Of a DNA stretch of 21,098 bases, positions 1-6,261 are shown piece after piece. The DNA comes from Porphyromonadaceae bacterium UBA2720 (GTDB taxonomy: Bacteria > Bacteroidota > Bacteroidia > Bacteroidales > Muribaculaceae): the NCBI GenBank assembly GCA_002353885.1, contig DEKO01000041.1, positions 1-21,098 of the forward strand, written 5' to 3'. Position numbers and translations under genes: made by a program. Numbering within the stretch: the first letter of the stretch is position 1; each line of letters opens with the position of its first letter. Under the pieces are notes generated by a model. That model was not told where the DNA came from. It made no database searches and saw only the letters and a list, made by a program, of their open reading frames with translations.

Positions 1-16
1 TTCGCTCAACTTGCAG

Positions 17-24
17 TAATTTTG
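17..24 (+). promoter_or_regulatory. Bacteroidetes -7 promoter element for the CYTH gene
   Basis: TAATTTTG matches the Bacteroidetes sigma-ABfr -7 consensus TAnnTTTG and ends 17 nt before the ATG at 42. The -33 element would fall at or beyond the window edge, so it cannot be checked. Confidence 0.5.
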
Positions 25-41
25 CCGAAAATTTGACGAAT

Positions 42-503
42 ATGGCAACAGAAATTGAACACAAATATCTGGTTAAGAACGACTCGTTTGTGGTCCGTGC
101 CACGCAGGTGATTCACATCCGTCAGGGCTATTTGGCTCATCGCCGAGGCTGCACCGTGCGTGTGCGTGTGGCCGACGACCGTGCCTACATCACCATCAAG
201 GGGCCAGGCAACGGACTGGCTAGACCCGAGTTTGAGTATGAGATACCGCTAGCCGATGGTCTGCAGCTACTTGAGATGAGTCAGGACCATATTGTGGTCA
301 AAGACCGGCACATCGTCATCGACCAGGGCAACCGATGGGAGGTGGACATCTATCACGGACCACTTGAGGGGCTGATGACGGCCGAACTGGAGGTCCCCAC
401 CGAAGATTATGCCTATCCCCTACCCGACTTTGTGGGCCAGGACGTGACTGGCGACTCGAGCTACAGCAATGCCTCGCTGAGCCGCCTCGAGCGATGGGCT
501 TAA
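42..503 (+). CDS. CYTH domain protein, probable inorganic triphosphatase
   Basis: This is a 153-residue single-domain CYTH protein (CyaB/thiamine triphosphatase-like tunnel fold). The hallmark N-terminal ExExK motif is EIEHK at residues 4-8. It is followed by alternating charged strands typical of the tunnel: the basic TVRVRV, ITIKG, then acidic EFEYEI, EVDIYHG and AELEV. The length fits the short bacterial tripolyphosphatases, which hydrolyse PPPi or nucleoside triphosphates with Mg or Mn in the cytoplasm. The ATG at 42 is preferred over a TTG nine bases upstream because it begins the conserved motif directly and lies just after a -7 promoter element. It is convergent with the dockerin-repeat gene. 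The substrate cannot be told from sequence; adenylate cyclase activity is unlikely for this short form. Confidence 0.88.
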   Translation: MATEIEHKYLVKNDSFVVRATQVIHIRQGYLAHRRGCTVRVRVADDRAYITIKGPGNGLARPEFEYEIPLADGLQLLEMSQDHIVVKDRHIVIDQGNRWEVDIYHGPLEGLMTAELEVPTEDYAYPLPDFVGQDVTGDSSYSNASLSRLERWA

Positions 504-506
504 AAG

Positions 507-538
507 CATCAAGCATGCCCCGAGAGGCATGCTTGATG
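507..538. terminator. Bidirectional hairpin terminator between convergent genes
   Basis: A perfect 13-bp inverted repeat (CATCAAGCATGCC, 507-519, and its complement, 526-538) with a 6-nt loop lies 3 nt after the CYTH stop codon and 22 nt from the stop of the minus-strand gene. On the minus strand the stem is followed by GCTTTTA, a short T-tract; on the plus strand by a T/G-rich stretch. It probably ends both transcripts. Confidence 0.75.
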
Positions 539-560
539 GTGTTGGTTATTTGCCAATGCT

Positions 561-1919
561 TTACGGTCTGGGTGTGCGGCCCAGCATGATGTCGATGGCC
601 ATGTTGACGTCGGCGATGTCGACCTGTTCGTCGTCGGTGACATAGGCACGACCATTGTAGTTGTCGGCGCTGTCCTTGCCCAGCATGATGTCGATGAGGA
701 TGTTGACATCGGCGATGTCCCACACGCCGTCGGCGTTGACATCGCGGTGGTCGACCACGTCGTCCTCAACTACCCACATGCAGCTGAAGGTGAAGCGGTT
801 GGTGATGTTCTGCAGTCGGCGTGTCTCGCCAGTGTTGATGTCAACCTCATAAAGCGAGGTGTCATACTTGCCGTTGGTCTTCCAGTAGCGGTCGGGCAGC
901 GGGCCCCAGTTGCCATACTCGTTATATCCCTTACCACTGTTGTAGTAACCGTTCCAGTACATCTTGCTTGGGTCTTTCTTGCTGAAGCAGGCACTTTGGC
1001 GCATGTACTGAGAGTTGTAGCCTGTGGCCGGAAGTTGGGTTTCGACTTTCATGCCCGTGGCCAGGTCAAACTCGCACAACGATGCGCCGGTGGGGTTGCC
1101 ATCGATGTCATAGATTTTTCCATCTTCGGCCTCAACGCCTGCCGTGCCACCGCTGGTCATAGCGAAAGCACGTCCCTCGGCATTGATGGCGAAGGTGACA
1201 AAATTGCTGTAGTACAAGCCGGGTGTGATGGGTGTGATGGTCATCGTCTCCAGGTCGATCGAGCACAAGCAGTAACCAGCGTCGGTGTCGCTCGAAATGC
1301 CCTCTTCGTCAACAAAGAAGTCGGGATCGTTGACAATCTCCTCAGGCAGGTCCTGCGCGGTGAGGTAGAACAGTCCATAGGCCTTGCCGTCGAGGGGATT
1401 GACACACATGCCAGCCGACTCGAGGCAGGCCGACTCTGGGAAGTCTTGACTCGAGAGCAGGTCACCGGTCTCGGCATTCCACTTGCGCACAGTGAAGCGG
1501 TTGCTGCCGTCCTCGGCCGTCTGATCGTCGGTGCGCGAAAACACGGTGGTGATCACGCCGTTGGCCATCACAGCGCCCGAGTTGCCTACCATGAGGTTGA
1601 AGTTGTTGGCCCACAGCGCCTTGTCGTTGTCGGTAAATTGGCCGTTGCTGAAGAAGTCAGCCTTGTTGACAGGCGGCTCCTTGTAGGGAGTGTCAAGGCT
1701 CTCGCCATCCCAGTCCATGCGGTAGATGCCGTTCTCGACGATGAAGATGGCCTTCTGCAGCGCAGAGTTCCACCCGACATATTCAGAGTAGAAGTGGTCG
1801 GCATGGTCGTCATAGCGATTGTTCTGATACACGCCCTTCAGGGTCAAGGGCTGAGCAGTTGCACTCAGGCCGAACATAGCGGCCAGTAGCATGAGGGTGC
1901 AGCTTAATCTTTTAGTCAT
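561..1919 (-). CDS. Secreted protein with C-terminal dockerin type I repeats
   Basis: A 452-residue exported protein. Residues 1-22 form a Sec signal peptide (basic MTKR, a hydrophobic core, then a probable cleavage site after SATA). The body (about 25-385) has spaced motifs such as YxxDWDGE and LYEVDINTGETRRL, which suggest a beta-propeller-like fold; I cannot assign a family. Residues 393-452 hold two dockerin/EF-hand-like repeats: DVNADGVWDIADVN..IDIMLG, a good calcium loop, and a second, more degenerate copy, VTDDEQVDIADVNMAIDIMLG. In Bacteroidales such tails are common on secreted proteins without any cellulosome, and their partner is usually unknown. A -7 element sits upstream. Function unknown; probably cell-envelope or extracellular. 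Confidence 0.82.
   Translation of the reverse strand: MTKRLSCTLMLLAAMFGLSATAQPLTLKGVYQNNRYDDHADHFYSEYVGWNSALQKAIFIVENGIYRMDWDGESLDTPYKEPPVNKADFFSNGQFTDNDKALWANNFNLMVGNSGAVMANGVITTVFSRTDDQTAEDGSNRFTVRKWNAETGDLLSSQDFPESACLESAGMCVNPLDGKAYGLFYLTAQDLPEEIVNDPDFFVDEEGISSDTDAGYCLCSIDLETMTITPITPGLYYSNFVTFAINAEGRAFAMTSGGTAGVEAEDGKIYDIDGNPTGASLCEFDLATGMKVETQLPATGYNSQYMRQSACFSKKDPSKMYWNGYYNSGKGYNEYGNWGPLPDRYWKTNGKYDTSLYEVDINTGETRRLQNITNRFTFSCMWVVEDDVVDHRDVNADGVWDIADVNILIDIMLGKDSADNYNGRAYVTDDEQVDIADVNMAIDIMLGRTPRP
580..718 (-). repeat. Two near-identical direct repeats coding the dockerin segments
   Basis: Units of about 39 nt at roughly 580-618 and 679-717 are nearly identical in DNA (both contain CAGCATGATGTCGATG, then ATGTTGACxTCGGCGATGTC) and lie 99 nt (33 codons) apart in frame. 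They encode the IADVNxxIDIMLG cores of the two dockerin repeats, consistent with tandem duplication. Confidence 0.75.
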
Positions 1920-2199
1920 TCGGTTTAGTGATTGGAAAAGTTAATTAAGAATTTTGGCTACAAAAATACGCAAATATTATTAAAAACATCGCAATATGTG
2001 GTGAACATGACGAAAGTTATGGATGATTTAATGTTTTTTATGAACTTTGGTATCATGCGCTTTGGCCGCAGCCCTGTTAGGAATGGCAGTGAATGCACAT
2101 CAATGGTGGCTGACGGCAAAGGGTGCTCTATGGCACAATCGGGGCATCATTTTCATCACGATCGGCGGCGAATTGTGTTGTCATGTGCAAAAAACTTAC
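1920..2199. other. Intergenic region between divergent dockerin and umuD genes
   Basis: About 290 bases without a convincing gene. The left part (1920-2040) is AT-rich and carries the minus-strand -7 element. The right part (2041-2199) is GC-richer. Two overlapping short plus-strand frames cross it: one of 98 codons from 1932, low in complexity and running into umuD out of frame, and one of 51 codons (2047-2202, TTG start) that would encode a hydrophobic peptide. Neither has a recognised motif. The umuD -33/-7 promoter is at the right edge. Confidence 0.5.
1961..1968 (-). promoter_or_regulatory. Putative -7 promoter element for the dockerin gene
   Basis: On the minus strand this reads TATTTTTG, a match to TAnnTTTG, about 40 nt upstream of the ATG. 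A minus-strand TTGC at 1991-1994 could be the -33 element, but the 22-nt spacer is longer than the usual 19 or so. Confidence 0.45.
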
Positions 2200-2207
2200 T
2201 AACTTTG
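2178..2207 (+). promoter_or_regulatory. umuDC promoter (-33 TTG, 19-nt spacer, -7 TAACTTTG)
   Basis: TTG at 2178-2180, a 19-nt spacer and TAACTTTG at 2200-2207 fit the Bacteroidetes -33/-7 promoter closely. The -7 element ends only 4 nt before the umuD ATG at 2212, so transcription would start at or beside the start codon. No recognisable LexA-type operator was seen around it. Confidence 0.65.
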
Positions 2208-2211
2208 CCGC

Positions 2212-2652
2212 ATGAACGACCAAATTGAACTCCATCCCATTGAAGACTCTGAGGAGGTGACATTGCGCTTCTTTGAGAGCCGCATCCAGGCCGGATTTCC
2301 CAGCCCAGCTCAAGGTATGTTTGGCGATACCATTGACCTGAACCGTGAACTCATCTCCAACCCGGCTTCAACTTTCTGTGCCCGGGTCATCGGCAACTCG
2401 ATGGTCGATGCAGGCATCAACAATGGTGATCTGCTCATCATCGACAAGTCGCTCGAGCCGCATGATGGCGACATCGCTGTGTGTTTTATCGACGGCGACT
2501 TCACCGTCAAACGCATCAGCATCCGCAGCGACGGTGTCTATCTTACTCCGGCCAACAAACAGTTTCCTGAACTGCATGTGAGCGAGGAGAGCAACTTCCA
2601 GATTTGGGGCATCGTCTCACATGTGATCAAGAACCTCACCGCCAGCATGTAG
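2212..2652 (+). CDS. umuD: UmuD, self-cleaving S24 peptidase subunit of DNA polymerase V
   Basis: A 146-residue LexA/UmuD-family (S24) protein. The self-cleavage site is Ala27-Gly28 (RIQAGFPSP). The catalytic pair is Ser63 in the GNSM motif and Lys100 in FTVKR, spaced as in E. coli UmuD (Ser60/Lys97). There is no N-terminal DNA-binding domain, which separates it from LexA. Cleavage on a RecA filament is expected to give UmuD', which joins UmuC in error-prone translesion synthesis. The ATG at 2212 is required: the next in-frame ATG is codon 36, past the cleavage site. umuC follows after 13 nt, so they form one operon. The promoter ends 4 nt before the ATG, suggesting a leaderless transcript. 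Confidence 0.93.
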   Translation: MNDQIELHPIEDSEEVTLRFFESRIQAGFPSPAQGMFGDTIDLNRELISNPASTFCARVIGNSMVDAGINNGDLLIIDKSLEPHDGDIAVCFIDGDFTVKRISIRSDGVYLTPANKQFPELHVSEESNFQIWGIVSHVIKNLTASM

Positions 2653-2654
2653 TT

Positions 2655-2660
2655 AGGAGA
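2655..2660 (+). promoter_or_regulatory. Shine-Dalgarno-like site before umuC
   Basis: AGGAGA lies 5 nt before the umuC ATG in the 13-nt umuD-umuC gap. A strong purine SD is unusual in this window and may help reinitiation after umuD, whose own message appears to lack a leader. Confidence 0.45.
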
Positions 2661-2665
2661 GAATA

Positions 2666-3997
2666 ATGTATGGTCTGATTGATTGCAACAATTTCTTTGT
2701 CTCGTGTGAGCGCGTGTTCAATCCTGCGCTCAACGGACACCCTGTCGTGGTGCTGAGCAACAACGACGGATGCGTCATTGCACGCAGCAACGAGGCCAAG
2801 GCTTTAGGCATACCCATGGGGTGTCCGGCCTTTCAGATCAAGGACCATACCGATCCGCGACAAGTGGTGCAGCTGTCGGCGCGCCACATCGTCTATGCTG
2901 ACCTGTCGCACCGCATCATGAGCATTATGGGCAGTGAGGTCGAGGGGCTGGAAGTCTACTCGGTCGATGAGGCGTTTTTTCGCACCCCCTATGACGACGT
3001 AGATCAGAACCACCAGTTCCTGGCCCGTCTGGTCACGAAAGTGCACCGCTGCGTGGGCGTGCCGGTGAGCATCGGGTTCGCCCCCAGCCGGTCGTTGGCC
3101 AAGATTGCGTCGCACATTGCCAAGAAGGATCCACGTATCACCGACGGTGTCTATTGGCTGGTTCGCCCCGAAGCCATTGACATCATCTTGCGGCGCACAC
3201 CCATTGCCGACGTGTGGGGCATCGGACGACGACTCACCGCCAGCCTGCTGGGCAAGGGCATCGACACGGCTTATAAGTTTGCCCACATGCCTTCGGGCAT
3301 GGTGCGTGCGCTCTACTCGGTGACGGTCGAGCGCACACAACGCGAGCTGCGCGGCGAAGACTGCCAGGTGGTCAATCCCGTGACCATAGCACACCGCAGC
3401 CTGATGACATCGCGCACCTTTGGGCACGTGCTCACCGACCGCTGTCAGGTGCAAGATGCCATTGTACACTTCGCTCAAGCAACAGCCAAGCGATTGCGTG
3501 ACGAACACCAAGTGGCTGCCGCGGTGATGACCTATGTTCGTGGCGACCGCTTTCGCGAAGATTTGCCCTACTATAGCAACTCGTGCGAGATGCGCCTGCG
3601 CACGCCATCGTCGAGCACGATGACGCTGGTGCATTATGCTCTGGTGGCTTTCAATGCCATCTTTCGCGACGGTTTCGGCTATCGCAAGGCTGGAGTAATG
3701 GTGTCAGAACTCTCGCCCGACAGCAGTGTACAGCTCAACGTGTGGGACACCGAGGACCATGGCAAGCAGCGAGCACTGATGCAGGCCATCGATGGCATCA
3801 ACCAGCGCTACAGTGCCCATGTCGTGCAGCTCGCTCCCGAGGCTGGAGAACAAAGTTGGTCGCCTAATCAGAGCCGTCTGGCCCCAAGGAGCAAGACCCT
3901 GCGCATCTACACAGGGCAGATCTATGACACCGATGCCAGTGAAGACTGTTGCGACACATCTAACGACAAAACACCCCACACACATCATTCTGTGTAA
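2666..3997 (+). CDS. umuC: UmuC, Y-family DNA polymerase V catalytic subunit
   Basis: A 443-residue Y-family polymerase. The palm starts at once with LIDCNNFFVSCE, where Asp6 is a metal ligand and CNNFF is typical of UmuC; the second acidic pair is Asp101-Glu102 in YSVDEAFF. The fingers motif VVLSNNDGCVIARSNEAK (about 27-44) is UmuC-specific. Helix-hairpin-helix DNA contact (DVWGIGRR), little-finger and DUF4113-like regions (QAIDGINQRYS, then PEAGEQSWSPNQSRLAP) follow. It copies past DNA lesions when bound to UmuD'. The final 40 or so residues after RLAP diverge from the usual short ending (SPRYTT-like) and end in a Cys/Asp/His-rich tail of unknown role. Confidence 0.94.
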   Translation: MYGLIDCNNFFVSCERVFNPALNGHPVVVLSNNDGCVIARSNEAKALGIPMGCPAFQIKDHTDPRQVVQLSARHIVYADLSHRIMSIMGSEVEGLEVYSVDEAFFRTPYDDVDQNHQFLARLVTKVHRCVGVPVSIGFAPSRSLAKIASHIAKKDPRITDGVYWLVRPEAIDIILRRTPIADVWGIGRRLTASLLGKGIDTAYKFAHMPSGMVRALYSVTVERTQRELRGEDCQVVNPVTIAHRSLMTSRTFGHVLTDRCQVQDAIVHFAQATAKRLRDEHQVAAAVMTYVRGDRFREDLPYYSNSCEMRLRTPSSSTMTLVHYALVAFNAIFRDGFGYRKAGVMVSELSPDSSVQLNVWDTEDHGKQRALMQAIDGINQRYSAHVVQLAPEAGEQSWSPNQSRLAPRSKTLRIYTGQIYDTDASEDCCDTSNDKTPHTHHSV

Positions 3998-4038
3998 AAA
4001 AAATGTTGCGTGAGCACAGACTTTTATCAATTAATTCG

Positions 4039-4046
4039 TAACTTTG
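4039..4046 (+). promoter_or_regulatory. -7 promoter element for the nucleoside kinase operon
   Basis: TAACTTTG matches TAnnTTTG and lies 26 nt before the ATG at 4073, in the 75-nt gap after umuC. No -33 TTG is found at the expected 19-nt spacing. It probably drives the following co-directional cluster. Confidence 0.5.
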
Positions 4047-4072
4047 CGAAAAATTTTTAACACCAGTCTCAA

Positions 4073-5776
4073 ATGCTCCAGATTCGCTGCAAAAACAACA
4101 ACGTAACCAAAAGTTTTCCAGAGGGTTGCTCGCTGATTGACGTCTATCAGGACTTTGCTGAAGAAATACAGCTGCCCTACCCTGTGGTGTCGGCCAAGGT
4201 CAACAATGCTTCGCAAGGGCTCAAGTTCCGCCTGTTCCAGAACCGTGACGTTGAGTTCCTCGATGCTCGTGAGGGTTCGGGGCACCGCGTGTATGTCCGC
4301 TCGTTGTGCTTTGTGCTCTACAAAGCTGCCACCGACCTGTTTGCAGGCAGTAAACTCTTTATCGAGCATCCCCTGTCGCGTGGCTACTATTGCAACTTCA
4401 AGAAGCGCGGCAACGACCCAATGACCGATGATGACATTGAGCGAATCAAAGAACGCATGCAAGAAATCATCAACCTGGACATGCCTTTCCGCCGATTTGA
4501 GGCCACGACCGAGGAGGCGGTGCGCGTGTTTCAGGACCGCGGATTCTCGGATAAGGTCAAGCTGGTCGAGTCCAGTGGACAAATCTACACAGACTATTAC
4601 ATGCTGGGCGACACCGTCGACTACTACTATGGTCCTTTAGTGCCATCGGCCGGATACCTCAAGGTGTGGGGACTGGAACGCTATAATGATGGCCTGCTGC
4701 TGCGTGTGCCCGACAAGAAGAATCCACTCGTACTGGCCGAGAAGATTGACCAGCCGCACACTTATGAGATGTTTGCCGAGAAGGTGCGCTGGGACATCAT
4801 CATGCGCCTGAGCAATGCTGGTGATGTCAACCGTGCTGTTTTACGCGGCCATGCCTCCGAACTTATCCAGGTGAGCGAGGCACTACAGGAGAAAAAGATT
4901 GTGCAGATTGCTGAGGAGATCGAGCGGCGTTTCCATGCCGAGCAAGACCCCATACGCATCGTGCTCATCACAGGACCGTCGAGCTCGGGCAAGACCACCT
5001 TCTGCAAGCGCCTGTCCATCCAGTTGCTGGCCTGCGGTCTGCGGCCAGTGTCGTTCTCGACCGATGACTACTTTGTCAACCGCGTCGACACCCCATTGCT
5101 GCCCAATGGACAATATGACTTCGACAACATCGAGGCAGTCGAGTACCGACTGCTCGAGGAGCACTTGACTCGACTGATGAACGGCGAGCGTGTCGAGATA
5201 CCAGAGTATAACTTCACCACCGGCAAGCGCGAGTACAACGGCAAGCGGCTCAAACTGCAGAACGACAGTGTGCTCATCATCGAGGGTATCCATGCGCTCA
5301 ACCCCCTGCTGACTGAACAGATTCCCGACACGGCAAAGTTCAAAATTTTTGTCTCGGCACTGACCAGCATCTCGCTCGACGACCACAACTGGGTGCCTAC
5401 ACATGACAACCGTCTACTGCGTCGCATCATTCGCGACTACAACAAGGGGGCTTTCACCGCACGCGAAACCATCGGCATGTGGCCCAATGTGTGTGAGGCA
5501 GAGGAACAATGGATACTCCCCTTCCAGGAGACAGCCGATGTGATGTTCAATTCGGCGTTGAACATTGAGTTTGCTGTCCTGCGACCCCATGCCGAGATTA
5601 TCCTGCAGTCTGTGCCCAAGAACTGCCCCGAGTACAGCGAAGCGCACCGCCTGCTCAAGTTTATCCACTACTTTATTCCAGTCGATGACAAGGAGATTCC
5701 GCCCACAAGCATCATGCGCGAGTTTGTCGGTGGATCAAGCTTCAAATACAACTTCCACGTCTCGGCAGCCGATTAA
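4073..5776 (+). CDS. TGS-domain nucleoside (uridine-like) kinase
   Basis: A 567-residue fusion common in Bacteroidetes. Residues 1-75 or so are a TGS domain (RCKNNNVTKSFPEGCSLIDV). Residues about 85-235 resemble the second additional domain of threonyl-tRNA synthetase (HPLSRGYYCNF). The C-terminal half, about 265-500, is a P-loop phosphoribulokinase/uridine kinase domain with Walker A GPSSSGKTT at 301-309, SFSTDDYF, and the LIIEGIHAL strand with its acidic residue. It probably phosphorylates a nucleoside in salvage; the true substrate is not known from sequence. The ATG at 4073 begins the TGS domain and follows a -7 promoter. dCMP deaminase starts 12 nt downstream. The tRNA-synthetase-like half hints at a regulatory input. 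Confidence 0.88.
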   Translation: MLQIRCKNNNVTKSFPEGCSLIDVYQDFAEEIQLPYPVVSAKVNNASQGLKFRLFQNRDVEFLDAREGSGHRVYVRSLCFVLYKAATDLFAGSKLFIEHPLSRGYYCNFKKRGNDPMTDDDIERIKERMQEIINLDMPFRRFEATTEEAVRVFQDRGFSDKVKLVESSGQIYTDYYMLGDTVDYYYGPLVPSAGYLKVWGLERYNDGLLLRVPDKKNPLVLAEKIDQPHTYEMFAEKVRWDIIMRLSNAGDVNRAVLRGHASELIQVSEALQEKKIVQIAEEIERRFHAEQDPIRIVLITGPSSSGKTTFCKRLSIQLLACGLRPVSFSTDDYFVNRVDTPLLPNGQYDFDNIEAVEYRLLEEHLTRLMNGERVEIPEYNFTTGKREYNGKRLKLQNDSVLIIEGIHALNPLLTEQIPDTAKFKIFVSALTSISLDDHNWVPTHDNRLLRRIIRDYNKGAFTARETIGMWPNVCEAEEQWILPFQETADVMFNSALNIEFAVLRPHAEIILQSVPKNCPEYSEAHRLLKFIHYFIPVDDKEIPPTSIMREFVGGSSFKYNFHVSAAD

Positions 5777-5788
5777 GCTTAACACTCT

Positions 5789-6247
5789 ATGGAGAACAAT
5801 AAACAACTGCTGCTTGACTCACGCTATCTGCGCATGGCGCAGATTTGGGCCGAGAACTCCTACTGCCGCCGCCGGCAAGTGGGGGCACTGCTCGTCAAGG
5901 ACAAGATGATCATCAGCGACGGATATAACGGCACACCAGTGGGATTTGAGAACATCTGTGAGGAGGATGACGACCACACCAAACCCTATGTTCTGCATGC
6001 CGAGGCCAATGCAATTACTAAGGTGGCCCAGAGCAATAACAGCAGCCAGGGAGCAACACTGTATGTGACCACATCGCCCTGCATTGAGTGCTCCAAACTC
6101 ATCATTCAGGCTGGCATTCGTCGGGTGGTCTTCGGCGAATATTACCGCATCACCGATGGGGTTGATTTGCTCAAGAGGGCCGGCATCGACTGTGTGCAAC
6201 TTGTGCACGATGAGACAGACGACAACTACCATTATATAACTATCTGA
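5789..6247 (+). CDS. Deoxycytidylate (dCMP) deaminase family protein
   Basis: A 152-residue zinc-dependent deaminase. The metal site and proton shuttle are H70-A-E72 in LHAEANAI, and Cys98/Cys101 in TSPCIEC. The N-terminal RRRQVGALLVKDKMIISDGYNGTP is typical of dCMP deaminases, which convert dCMP to dUMP for thymidylate synthesis. Length is close to the bacterial and ComEB-like members. It lies in a tight run with the nucleoside kinase (12 nt upstream) and the S41 protease (14 nt downstream). With dut and dgt in the same window it fits deoxynucleotide pool control. A ComEB-like role is the main alternative name, but the chemistry would be the same. Confidence 0.92.
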   Translation: MENNKQLLLDSRYLRMAQIWAENSYCRRRQVGALLVKDKMIISDGYNGTPVGFENICEEDDDHTKPYVLHAEANAITKVAQSNNSSQGATLYVTTSPCIECSKLIIQAGIRRVVFGEYYRITDGVDLLKRAGIDCVQLVHDETDDNYHYITI

Positions 6248-6261
6248 CACACAACAAGCAA

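Noticed and set aside
33..41. TTG start for the CYTH gene
   Set aside because: The ATG at 42 begins the conserved MATEIEHKY segment and is favoured by distance to the -7 element.
747..1889. Long open frame of 380 codons on the plus strand opposite the dockerin-repeat gene
   Set aside because: It is antisense to a gene with a clear signal peptide and dockerin tail; its translation has no recognisable domain and mirrors the codon pattern of the real gene.
1932..2228. 98-codon plus-strand frame in the dockerin-umuD spacer
   Set aside because: Its start overlaps the upstream promoter zone, it runs out of frame into umuD, and it would contain the umuD promoter; no domain seen.
2804..3634. 276-codon minus-strand frame across umuC
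   Set aside because: umuC on the other strand has all Y-family motifs; this frame is an antisense shadow rich in His/Arg/Ala with no motif.
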